Of a stretch of 64,000 bases of DNA, positions 45,803 through 55,671 are shown in pieces; position 1 is the first letter of the stretch, and every line of letters begins with the position of its first letter. The position numbers were made by a program, and so were the translations under genes. The stretch spans positions 1,889,750-1,953,749 of the forward strand of contig NW_006920411.1 in assembly GCF_000344685.1 (NCBI RefSeq). Reading direction: 5' to 3'. This DNA comes from Gloeophyllum trabeum ATCC 11539. Lineage: Eukaryota; Basidiomycota; Agaricomycetes; Gloeophyllales; Gloeophyllaceae. Under the pieces are notes generated by a model. That model saw nothing but the letters and a program-made list of their open reading frames with translations. It did no database searches and had not been told where the DNA came from.

Positions 45803-48179
45803 ATGGATATCGACAAAATGTTCAAGGTATCGCGCGGTCATGTCATCCGTTTTGCTCCTCTCTAACACAGCGGGATTCCGTGCAGATGCCTAAGCTGCCC
45901 GGGGGAGGCAAGCGCAAAATGCCAGAGGCGCCTACTCCGGAGATGCTGAAAAGGATACGTTTGGATTCAGAAGCTGCTTCTGACGGCATTGCGAACGGAG
46001 GAGGTCAGGACAAGGGTAAGAGACGAGCTGTAACGATAGAGGATGAAGAGGAGGAATCGGAGACGGCTCAAGACTTCGCTCCGGGCGGCGACGCGGATTA
46101 CTTCGTGGAGGAGGACGAGGAAGGCCGTTTCTTCGGAGGAGGTCTGACAAGCGAGCAGAAGGAAATCCTTAATATCTTTGACAAGGGGGTAGGCGAGGGT
46201 GCGCAAGAAGACGTGAGTAGGATACCTCCGTCTGTGCTCTATCTGACATGGTACTGAGTTCAGGGACCCGATAGGTGGAAGAGCTGAACGCGACGGGGAT
46301 ACGCAAACTTCTTCTCAGGTTCGAGCGAGCAGCAAACAAGAACCAGGACCAACGGTCCAAGTATCCCGATGACCCCTCAAAGTCTGTACTTTCCGAGGGG
46401 CTTTTCGCGCTCATGTACTCACGATCGACCTAGATTCATTGACTCAGAGGCGGACCTTGACAGTGCCATCAAGGCACTACTACCGCTGGCCCAAGTGCCC
46501 GCCTTAGCCTATCCCGAGCTCGTCAAATCCGGCATGTTGACTAAGCTAATCGGCCTGCTAACGCATGAAAACCCTGATATCGCTCTTGACGTCGTCGAAC
46601 TCCTCAATGAACTGACGGACGAAGACGTGGGAGACATTGTCGAGGGTGATGAGGAGGCTCAGCAGGAGAAGGACGCCGCTCTAAAGACACTGATCGAGGC
46701 TCTGGTGAGGCTGCTTACTTTTGCTGCAGTGCGTGAGTCTGATTGCTCATTGTACGTAGCTAGAGCAATCGATCTTCGAGCTTCTGGTCGATAACCTTGG
46801 ACGGCTGAATGAGGCTGAAGAGTCTGATAGACAGGGCATTTTCCACATATTAGGTACGTTTCAGGCAGCCGGAAGGGAGTCCACATGCTAAACTCTACCA
46901 GGCGTTTTCGAAAACATCCTGGGATTCAACCCTGAGCTATCTACGACGCTCGTCGACAAAACCAGCATTATGACATGGCTGCTCAACCGGGTGAAGTCAA
47001 AGACACACGATGAAAATCGAGGCTACGCGGCTGAGATCCTATCCATTCTGCTTCAAAATAATAGGAAGAACAGACTGACATTTGGTGATAAGGATGGGGT
47101 TGAGATTCTTTTGAACATCCTTTCGGTGAGTATGCGTACAGGTCCTGTCTCGACGGTACCTGATGTTCCTTTTAGCAATATCGACGACGGGATCCTGTCG
47201 ACGGTGACGAGGCCGAATTCATGGAGAACATCTTCGATACGCTATGCTCAGCTCTCGGGGAACCCGAGATTAAGGACCTGTTCTTGAAGAGTGAGGGTGT
47301 CGACCTGATGGTGCTGCTCATGAAGTAAGTCCCCGCCTTTTGATCTCCCCGTGCGGGCTTCTTGACGAATTTTGTGCAGAGAAAAGATGGAGTCGCGGTC
47401 ACGCGCAATCAAAGTATTGGATTATGCCATGTCCGGCACCGCTGGCACTTCGACCTGCGAGACGTTTGTCGATGCCCTGGGTCTGAAGAGCTTATTCGCG
47501 GCTCTTATGGGCAAGGGTTCCAAGAAAAGCAAGAACGTGACGACTCCTGCGTCAGAAGACATAGGGCACATCCTCAGCATCATCTCGTCGTTATTCTCCA
47601 ATTTGCCGTCCGAATCCCCAGCAAGGGTTCGGTTGCTGGCGAAGTTCGTGGAGAACAACTACGAGAAGGTGGACAAGCTACTTGAGATACGGGAGAACGC
47701 TCAACTGAGGCTCGTCATAGTCGATTCCGAGATCGATCAGGAGAAGAAGGTGGGTAGTGTCTGCAGAGTGTCCAATGTTTTCCTCTGACATCGCCATCCA
47801 GGAGTTGCTGGAAGATGGCGAAGAGATTGGTCAGGAAGAGGAAGATGCTTGGTACCTCCGCCGTCTCGATGGAGGCTTGTTCACCATGCAGACGACCGAT
47901 TACATTCTAGCTTGGATAGCCATGGAGGATGATGGGGTATGCTTTCTCTTGTAGCTTACAATCATGATACTTACGAACAATCTATAGGTCCGTTCACATC
48001 TCACGAAAATGCTGGATCGCAAAAACAAGTCTTTGAAGGACATCGTGCGGACACTCGGGATTTATCACGACAACGTGGACGAAGAGGAGGTACCGCCGGA
48101 AGAAGCCAACGACCCGAACCGCGCCCCGTCACAAAAGGAGATCCTAAAAGCACTCATCGCTTTCCTGGACTCTTGCTGA
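45803..48179 (+). CDS. CTNNBL1: Beta-catenin-like protein 1 (spliceosomal ARM protein)
   Basis: CTNNBL1 is an armadillo-repeat component of the Prp19/CDC5L spliceosome complex. The start at 45803 gives MDIDKMFK; an intron leads to MPKLPGGGKRKMPEAPTPEM. An acidic disordered stretch with a basic KGKRR patch follows. The conserved body has FGGGLTSEQKEILNIFDKG, GIRKLLLRFERAANKNQDQR, KYPDDPSKFIDSEADLDSAI, LTHENPDIALDVVELLNELT, DEDV and GLLTHENP-type ARM helices. VFENILGFNPELS, YAAEILSILLQNNRKNR and DAWYLRRLDGGLFTMQTTDY, ILAWIAMEDDG lead to an end of ILKALIAFLDSC. These blocks are nearly diagnostic. Nine or ten short exons are needed. It converges with UTP15, 99 bp apart, so the 3' UTRs probably overlap. 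Confidence 0.93.
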
Positions 48180-48278
48180 GCCCGCACGACGAGGCACTTG
48201 TATGATATATGCTATTTATTATGCTACATATGGCACCAGGTATAATAAATTACATATGTAATGCGCGACGGACGATGA

Positions 48279-50089
48279 TCACGTAGCCATCAAGGCAGCT
48301 GACCCCAAGACCATGTCGAGGGCCCCTTTGGTTTTGAGCAGCTCTTTCTGGAATTGCAGCTCTTGGGCTACCTTCTTCCGGAGCCGCAGGAAGAGCGAGT
48401 CGATCAGAGGCGATTGACCTAATACCGCTCCGTACATTTCTGCAGACGGTTTAGTCTCGACGGTCGCAGGCGGACAGCTGGGTGCATACCAATCACTAAG
48501 CCTGCGACATCGCAAGCCATTTCCCCAAACCTAGGATCGCTGACATTCTTCAATAAAAGGCGAAGTACTGGCTCCAGAAGAACGTCGTCGCGTCCCGACA
48601 GTGCTGTGCGGAGACCGTCGCGATGGATGAGCTCCTGGATCAGGGCGAAGGCTGTTGTGGGTGGGACATTCTAAGGGCCTGTGTCAGCTAACGACCTCAC
48701 ATGGCCTGACCTCATCAGTTGCTCACCTTTCTCAGAACGGAATCCAAGGCAGCGGAGTACTTGAAACCTTTGAGGAGTCGGTCGTACTCCCTGAGTCGCT
48801 TCTTTCGCCGACTTTCCACCTTCAGTTCGTCGACGTCGCCGACGGGTTTGGATTTCACTTTACTCTTGACGCGCCCCTCCCCGATGGCTGGAAGGGACCC
48901 GCCTAAAAATGATTCGAATGTCCCAGATTGGAGGGCAGCGGCAGAGAAGGGATCGTCGGTAGCGGCTTCTGATGCTTTCGGTTGCCGCCGACGGACCGAG
49001 AGCGTGCCGTCTGACATGCCAGCAGCGATGTGCGTTTCATCCGGCTGAAGATGTGCATTAACTTGCGAAGTTGTGAAATGCAGGTAGGACGGACGTACCG
49101 AGATAGCAACGCAAAGGACGGGCGCAGGATACCTCATCGTGTGCACTACTTTGTACGAGCTCACGTCGTAGACCTTGACCATATGGTCCAATCCACCCGA
49201 CAGCAGTCGACTGGCGTTGGAGTCGAACGCAAGAGACGTGACCGTCTTCTGGTGATTTGACAGGGCGCGCGTACACCGCCCGCCCGCAACCAGGTCCCAG
49301 ACGCGCAGGATGGGACCCGCGGTGGATAGCGCGACTGTGCCGGAGGGGAACATGAGCACCTGCTCCACGGGCGAGGTGTTCCTGCTCCCCGCGCTCGCGT
49401 CCGGCCCGCCCATAACCATCTCGCACTCTCCCGTGCGCGTGTCGAATAAGCGCACGGTCGTGTCGTACGAACCGGTTAGGACGAGGTGGGGGTTGGAGGT
49501 GGAGAACTGGCCGGAGCGCACGTAGTCCGTGTGATCGACAAAGGTAGTGACGGCGGATTGGGAAGGGACATCCCAGACCTTGACGGTCGAGTCGTCCGAG
49601 CATGAGAGGACTTGGGTATGGTTCAGGGCGGAGAATTTGGTGACATGGACTGGCTGCTTGTGCGAGTCGAGCGTCCGGAGGATAGCGCGGGAGTTGATGT
49701 CAAAGACCTAGCCACGTAACTCTTGAGTCGTTGAGCAGAAATATGACGCGAGAGCACCAGAGCGCGATACATACTTGGATGAGGCCCGTGTCGTCGCCTG
49801 CAACCACCAGCTTCCCGTCCCCGCGTATGCAGCCGCTCCGGGCAATGTCCTTGAACCGCGATATTGTCTTCGTGACCTTTTGTGTTCTCGGCGCATATAT
49901 CTGGACCCTGGTCGCGGACGTGACCGCATACCTGTGGGGTTTTGAGGGGGAGAAATGGATGGAGGTGACGGGTGCGTATTCCTTGATGAAGACGGGGTGC
50001 TTGAACTGGCGCCAGTATCTGGACTCTGCGTTGTGTCTCGTGGCCGTCGGCCGATGCGACTTTTTGACGACGACGGGCTGGTAGTCCAT
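48279..50089 (-). CDS. UTP15: U3 snoRNP/t-UTP protein Utp15 (WD40)
   Basis: Utp15 is a WD40 member of the t-UTP subcomplex that couples rDNA transcription to early 18S rRNA processing. The start at 50089 gives MDYQPVVVKKSHRPTATRHN, then SRYWRQFKHPVFIKEYAPVT and SIHFSPSKPHRYAVTSATRV. WD repeats follow, including LSCSDDSTVKVWDVPSQSAV, VLTGSYDTTVRLFDTRTGEC and LLSGGLDHMVKVYDVSSYKV. After ETHIAAGMSDGTLSVRRRQP comes the C-terminal UTP15_C domain (REYDRLLKGFKYSAALDSVL, ALIQELIHRDGLRTALSGRD), ending GSAALMAT. Introns near 49700-49760 and 49030-49100 interrupt repeats. Order and length (about 520 residues) fit the family. Confidence 0.93.
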
Positions 50090-50316
50090 GGCGGCGCAGA
50101 TTCCTGGCCTCCTCGAGGGCTTGTGCCACCGCTCTCGATCACAATTTTTGGGACGCACGTGGCCTTGAGTAGTCACGTGGCCGATAATCGATTGCTCCTC
50201 GTCGGACAGTTTTCTGGCTGTGGATCCGGCGCGCCTGTATATCTCGACTCCAATCTCCTCTGCGCTCTGCACCTCCTTCCTTCTTTCCTTCTTGTACATC
50301 TCCCTAGACCTTCAAA

Positions 50317-51039
50317 ATGTTGTTGTACACCGACATCATCACCGACGATGAGATGTTCTCTGATGCCTTCCCCATGTGGGTCCTGTTTCCTTGGCTTGAG
50401 CCTCGGTTCTGCAGCTCATCGTTCCTCCAGCAAGCTCGTCGACGACATCGTTTTCGAGGTAGACTGCCAGATGGTCACCATCAAAAAAGGCGCCGACGTC
50501 GACATCGGTGCGTACCCCGTCCCTTATCGCGCACTCTGCATCCCGTCCTAACCGTCCGACAGGCGCCAACCCCTCCGCCGAGGAGCAGGACGAGGGTGTC
50601 GAGGACGGACAGGAGACCGTCAACAACGTCGTGCACTCCTTCCGTCTCCAGCAGACATCGTTCGACAAGAAGTCCTACCTCACCTACCTCAAGGGTTACA
50701 TGAAGACCGTCAAGGCGAAGCTGGCCGAGACCAACCCCGAGCGCGTGGAGGCGTTCGAGAAGGGTGCCCAGGCGTTCGCGAAGAAGCTTGTGGCCAACTT
50801 CAAGGACTTCGAATTCGTAAGTGATCCTTTTCCGCTGCGTCAGGATGTCGTTCTCATCGTATCGTGCTAGTACACCGGTGAATCGATGAACCCTGATGGT
50901 ATGATTGCCCTCCTCAACTACCGCGAGGACGGTGTCACCCGTAAGTCGAGTTCAGATGCAACCAGCCTACTGAGCGCTTACCTGCCTTGTAGCCTATTTC
51001 ACTTTCTGGAAGGACGGTTTGAAGGAGGTCAAGCTCTAA
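50317..51039 (+). CDS. TMA19: Translationally controlled tumour protein homologue
   Basis: TCTP/Tma19 is an abundant ribosome- and microtubule-associated cytosolic protein implicated in growth and stress. The start at 50317 gives MLLYTDIITDDEMFSDAFPM, split by an intron from KLVDDIVFEVDCQMVTIKKG. GANPSAEEQDEGVEDGQETV, the TCTP signature NNVVHSFRLQQTSFDKKSY, YLKGYMKTVKAKLAE, FYTGESMNPDGMIALLNYRE and a C-terminal YFTFWKDGLKEVKL follow. Five exons with short introns encode about 167 residues, the standard length. The divergent neighbour UTP15 starts 227 bp away. A T-rich tract and the TATTAT-rich region just after the stop probably belong to the 3' UTR. Confidence 0.95.
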
Positions 51040-51332
51040 TTTTTCTTTGTGGTCTACCTGTTATTATTGTCTCCTTTGTATCCTCTGCATTGTATGGGCG
51101 GGTGTGCTGATAGCATCGGAATCAAACAAGTTGTAAGCACGTTGCAAGTCTCTCCGTTGCGGGAACTCGAATGACCCTTCGAAGAGCAATCCCGGTGTTC
51201 GATTCCTTCGTAAGTACATAAGCAATAAATAACTACGGAAAATACAGAGCTCCGCCAAATCATCCGAGTTGAAAGTTCAATTACCATTCAATTCTCCCAG
51301 TAGATTAGCTATACATGAAAGTGCGTAAACAC

Positions 51333-53083
51333 TCAGAGCTCATCATGCTCGCGATGCTCGTGAGACGCGTTTTGGGAAGGCGTGTTGGGATCGAGCGGGT
51401 TCTTGGCGTGCTCCTCAACGAAGGCAACCAAGCTCTCGAGCGACCGATCACCATCGTAGTCGAGGAACTCCTTGGATCCAGCAGGCTTGAACTTGAGAGT
51501 GGGGAAGCCAGAGATGCGGAAAGGGACGGAAGGAGGGAGATCATTCTCAGTAGCTTCCATTTTGGCGCTAGGTTCAAAAGTCAGTATACAGTCGTATACA
51601 CCACTGGCTGCATTACTCACATGACAACGCGGTCCTTGACATCACCGAACTTCTCGCCAAGGCTGTCCCAAGTGGGCTTCAGGCGCTTGCAGTGACCACA
51701 CCTACCATCAGGTAAACATCAAATCAGGCATATATTGACAGAACAAACCAACCATGATGCGTAGAATTCGACAAAGACATCCTTACTGTCATCGAAGACA
51801 ACCTCATCAAACTGCTTGCCGACCAAGTTGAAAACCGGCTCGTCCTGGGTCTCGGGAATAGGCTGGCTCTTGAGCTGGGGTTGGAGCTTGCCATCGACGT
51901 ATTGGTCGACCCAGTGCTCGACAGCCGCCGGCGAGTACTCCTCGTTCTGGTCAAGCGGGTACTTGAGCTGCTTCTCGAGGTCCTGGATGACAAAGGCGGG
52001 CCACTTCTGCTCGGGCAGGTTGAGCGCACGAGCGTGGTCGCCGAACTTGATCGCGTCGATCCAGACGAAGTTGACCTTGCCCTTGAACTTGGCGGCGACG
52101 GGGCGAATGGCGTCGATGTATTCCTGGCGCTTCTCGACGCTGGGGTCGAGGAACAGGTAGGCCAGGGGCTTCCCGCTCTGGGCGTAGGTCTGGTAGTTCT
52201 CGGCGCCGACTTCATCAATGATAGGGATGGCGAGCTCCTTGATCCAGTCCTCGAGGTCCTTGACCGTGGCAGAGGCGACGGGGTACGGGTATTCAGTTTG
52301 GGGCTCGTCGAACTGACGGTAGACAACGATAGCAGGGGTACTGACCCCGGCAGCTTCGATAGCAGCGGAGTCAGTGGACAGGCCGAAGAGGTAGTCATCG
52401 CGGTGCTTGTTCGCCGTGGCGCTGAACTCCGGGGCAGGGGCGGCGTCCGTGCTGCTGGCGTAGAGGACGACGACGACCTTGTCAGCCTTCTTGAACTCCT
52501 CGTGGTTCGCAGCCGTCACGTCGGTAACAGCAGGGAGGGCTTGTCTAAACGTGTGTTAATGAGATTACATCCCCAACAGAAATAAATCAGTCGACGCACT
52601 TGGTCATGTAGCTGATGATACCATCAGCCTTCCTGGGACCCGTGTAGTCGGTGGGTTCGCCTTGCCGGAAGACCTTGAGAGTGCTACAAGGCGAACCATT
52701 ACAAACCGCGCGAGTCAGGGCAAGGTGGCATACTTACGGGTATCCCTGGACGCCATGAGCTTGGCAAAGGTCGGCCTCGTCGACACAGTTGACCTTGGCA
52801 AGCTTAATGTTCTTTTCCTTCAGAGCAGTAGCCGCCTGCTCGTATTCGGGAGCGAGAGCTTTGCAGTGTCCGCACCTGGATATCACTCAGTCACCTGGAA
52901 TCATACGTCGTACGGAGGTGCGTACCATGGCGCGAAGAACTCGACGAGCATCAAAGGCTCGGGGCTGACGAGCGACTGGAAGTTGGACGGGTTCAGGTCA
53001 ATGACATCGGAGTCGCCCTCGGCAGCCGCGATGCCAGCCAAGGCCAGCAGCGACGCTGTTGAAAGGAAAGACTGGAAACGCAT
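51333..53083 (-). CDS. PDI1: Protein disulfide isomerase with HDEL ER-retention signal
   Basis: PDI forms and rearranges disulfides in the ER lumen. The ATG at 53083 starts [20 protein letters not shown], a signal peptide. The first thioredoxin domain has [20 protein letters not shown]; the active-site Trp codon is split by an intron (GTACGC...CCAG), and CGHC is intact. Two redox-inactive thioredoxin-like domains follow ([40 protein letters not shown]). The fourth domain has [20 protein letters not shown], again with CGHC. The protein ends [14 protein letters not shown], so HDEL is the retrieval signal. Domain order a-b-b'-a' and length (about 500 residues) are canonical. The promoter carries TATATAA and a UPRE-like ACGTGTC. 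Confidence 0.95.
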
Positions 53084-53155
53084 CGTCCGAAGCAAGCCTC
53101 GAGCTCGCGATACAAAGGAAGGAGAATGTAGTCGGAGAGCGGCCGACGGGGTAGC

Positions 53156-53184
53156 TTATATACGGGAGCAAAGGTCGACGTGTC
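53156..53184 (-). promoter_or_regulatory. TATA box and UPRE-like site of the PDI gene
   Basis: Read on the minus strand, TATATAA occupies 53156-53162, about 73 bp upstream of the PDI ATG. ACGTGTC is at 53178-53184 on the plus strand, immediately upstream of the TATA box. ACGTG(T/G)C-like elements are recognised by the unfolded-protein-response factor Hac1, and PDI is a classic target. Binding is inferred from the match and the location. Confidence 0.5.
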
Positions 53185-53491
53185 AATTCCATCCCCTGAT
53201 TGATCGCGGTTTGCCGGTGGCGGTAACCTCTTCGAATATCTTACTCACCACCTCGGCCTTCAAGTCAACATGGCTTACCAGACGTCGGTATACCAGAGTG
53301 CTGTCTCGAGGCTCCATTCTCTCTGGAAATTGTGCACAACGTCCTGGAGGCGCCTCCTGTGTGCTCACTCGGCGTTGCGGTATATTTCGCCACGTCTCTG
53401 CCACGTCTTGCGCTGCCTTTAGGCGGCTGTAACTTCTGTAACGTCTCGCTGACAGTGTGATCCCGCATAGCGATTTGCGCCATGCATTCAT
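53183..53491 (-). CDS. Possible small protein with mitochondrial-type N-terminus
   Basis: A 102-codon single frame from the ATG at 53491 to a stop at 53183. It begins MNAWRKSLCGITLSARRYRS, arginine/serine-rich and free of acidic residues for 20 positions, which suits a mitochondrial presequence. The remainder (AQDVAETWRNIPQRRVS, FPERMEPRDSTLVYRRLVSH) is helical-looking. A GTAAGC after RRL could be a splice donor, so the true 3' end may differ. It ends only 99 bp before the PDI start and overlaps the putative PDI promoter, which weakens the case. No family recognised. Confidence 0.3.
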   Translation of the reverse strand: MNAWRKSLCGITLSARRYRSYSRLKAAQDVAETWRNIPQRRVSTQEAPPGRCAQFPERMEPRDSTLVYRRLVSHVDLKAEVVSKIFEEVTATGKPRSIRGWN

Positions 53492-54032
53492 TTTTGCCAA
53501 GTTTCTTGCCTCCGAGCTGTACAGAGTGAGACCCGATACCGACTACCTCGATCACCTGACGGTGACACAAGGAGGATGTTCTGAGTTAGAAAGACGGACA
53601 AGACCACTCCCATGAACATTTGGAGAGCGCCTTAAGCTTCAATCCTGCAGCCGCAAGACTGAGGCCTTCCACACTTCGACGGTCTCAATAACATGATTAT
53701 TCGTCCCATCGTCGTTGCTGGTGGTAAAGACTGTTTATCAGGAGGAAGTGGCCGGATCAACAAGCACTCCATGATGGGCCCTTTGCAGCACATGTGCATA
53801 CCCCTTGGGCTCGGAGGTCACGGCGTAGCAGCAGCATGGTTCTGCTTCATCTCCACGGCGATCGGACATTCCCAATCGTGGGTGGAGGATTCTATTGCTG
53901 CTGCCGCCGATACGGCCGGACAGACTCAAATATGGCCGAGCAATCCACCAGAGCATGATTGTGGACTATGCCACAAGTCATAAATTATTCAAACCTCAAG
54001 CGCATCAGCTACAGATAGTCCGATGTACCGTT
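53492..54032. other. Intergenic, no supported gene
   Basis: 541 bp between the small frame and verprolin. A 97-codon plus-strand frame (53693-53983) has no resemblance to known families and no splice context. The right end should be verprolin 3' UTR. Confidence 0.45.
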
Positions 54033-55310
54033 CTAGAGTGCACTTAGATCAAAGTCGCTCCCTTTCTGTCGCCCACTAGGGTATTTCTTCGGGCTAGGCT
54101 TGAAAGGGCGGGGAGGAGGGAAATCGCTGACTGGAAATGTATGGGGCCCGACTTGAGCAGGTGGATCAGGGACTGCGCAAATGCTGCATTAGTATCTACT
54201 CCGACACACGCAGATATATCGACATCCATACTTTTCTGATGAGATCCGTTTGTAGCAGGCCTGCTGGACACACCGTTCGTATTCCCAATGGACGACAGCG
54301 CCCTACCCAAGGACGACGATACGTTAGATGGAGGGCCGGCTGATATGGTTCGGGATCTGGCAGGGGAAGGACCCGGGGGAGGCGGAGGGGGCGCTAGACT
54401 AGTAGGCCGAGGAGGCGGTGGGGCGGGCGCAGAGTGTGATGGTTCGGACTCGGACACGGCTCGCGGGCGTACCGGGGGCGGGGGAGGGGCGCCTTTGCGA
54501 GCAGGTGGAGGGGGAGGTACTGCCCTGCTGGGCGGTCCGGCAGCAGAGGAAGGACGAGCAGGCGGAGGAGGGGGCGGGGCTCGACCAGGTGTCGTCGGTG
54601 GCGGCGGTACTTTGCGCGAGGGGAGACTCGGCGGGACCGCGCTGTTTCGGGGAGGTATGGCAGGAGCAGGACGGGAGGGTGTGTTCTGCGACGAGGAACG
54701 AGCCGGGGAAGAGGTGCGAGGAGGGATCGCGGGAGGGACGCGGGTAGGGGGAGTTGAAGGGCGGCTGATCTCCGGCGGAGGTCTGCGAGGAGGGGCGGGT
54801 GCTCTGGCAGGCGGTGGCGGAACTGACCGCGATGGTACGGACGGTGCTGCGCGTGCCGGAGGCGTTGGCGACGGTGCAGGTTTCGGAGGAGGGGGAGCCC
54901 TACTCGGTGGCTGAGGAGGCGGGGGCGCTGGGGGTGCAGGAGATGCACCGTCACGCTTCGGTATTGAGGGAGGTTTGCCTAAAGTTGGCGCTTTGGCTGG
55001 CGGGGAGATCAATACTCGCTCACAGAGGATAGAGGCCCAACGCACCCAGATTTGACTGGCCCGCGGGTTTCAACTTGGGCATGCCTCCAGCGAAGAGCCC
55101 TCCCAACTGCGGCGGGCCACCCCCTCCCGACAACGAAGGGCCTCCTCCCCCCGATAACGCTGCGCCGATGCCTCCTGCTCCGCCCCCTCCACCTCCACCA
55201 CCCCCGCTGCTCTTGCTTGCATCAATAATCGGGGCGCTGCGATCATTGGTTTCTGCCTTCTTCAGTTTCTTCCCGGCCTGGATCTGCTTTAACAGCTCAG
55301 ACGATGCCAT
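54033..55310 (-). CDS. VRP1: Verprolin/WIP, WASP-interacting actin regulator
   Basis: Verprolin binds actin through WH2 and recruits WASP to endocytic patches. The ATG at 55310 gives MASSELLKQIQAGKKLKKAE, the WH2 helix plus LKK motif, then a poly-Gly stretch (nine Gly) and GGG-P repeats (residues about 30-85). A long Pro-rich central region follows with repeated PPPP and RxxPPPP blocks. The C-terminal WASP-binding segment is spliced across an intron (GTGTGT...GCGCAG, about 54177-54213). It reads VGPHTFPVSDFPPPRPFKPS then KKYPSGRQKGSDFDLSAL, as in fungal Vrp1. The unspliced frame ends in unrelated sequence, so the intron matters. The strong strand asymmetry (C-rich on the coding strand) is explained by proline codons. 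The long plus-strand frame across this gene is an antisense shadow. Confidence 0.88.
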
Positions 55311-55671
55311 AGTGGTGGAAGGACAAGTTAGGACGGCGTTATTCCCACGACTTTCTGGTGGCCACAACAGTTGAACTGCCTCAGTCAGTGATCAAGTCAG
55401 TGTAGCCGGGGTGTGCTCAAGAATTTTCTTTCGAGATTGCAACCTGCGAGACCAGAGCGAGCCAGGTCAGTTTTTTGGCAAAGCTCCGGGACAGAGAATT
55501 GCCCGGAAGTATTATCCGACCTGTTAATTAGCTATGGTACAGTAAACACTGCCAGATATATACATGCTGGTCGCAGTCTCAGTTTCACTTATATTACTAG
55601 TGAACCATTCTCATGGTTATTATAGACAGAACACAGTTGCTATACAGTACCACGCTCAGACGGGCGGACGA

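Noticed and set aside
51724..52398. A 224-codon Ser/Arg-rich frame on the minus strand
   Set aside because: Same-strand shadow of the PDI exon in another frame; extreme Ser/Arg/Thr content is typical of frame-shifted high-GC coding sequence.
51881..52585. A 234-codon frame on the plus strand, Val/Leu/Asp-rich
   Set aside because: Antisense to the long PDI exon; the PDI reading on the minus strand is unambiguous and the antisense frame has no family resemblance.
53693..53983. A 97-codon plus-strand frame
   Set aside because: No family resemblance, no promoter or splice signals, and composition like surrounding intergenic DNA.
54288..54914. A 208-codon Gly-rich frame on the plus strand
   Set aside because: It is the antisense of verprolin's proline-rich exon; glycine and arginine codons simply mirror CCN proline codons.
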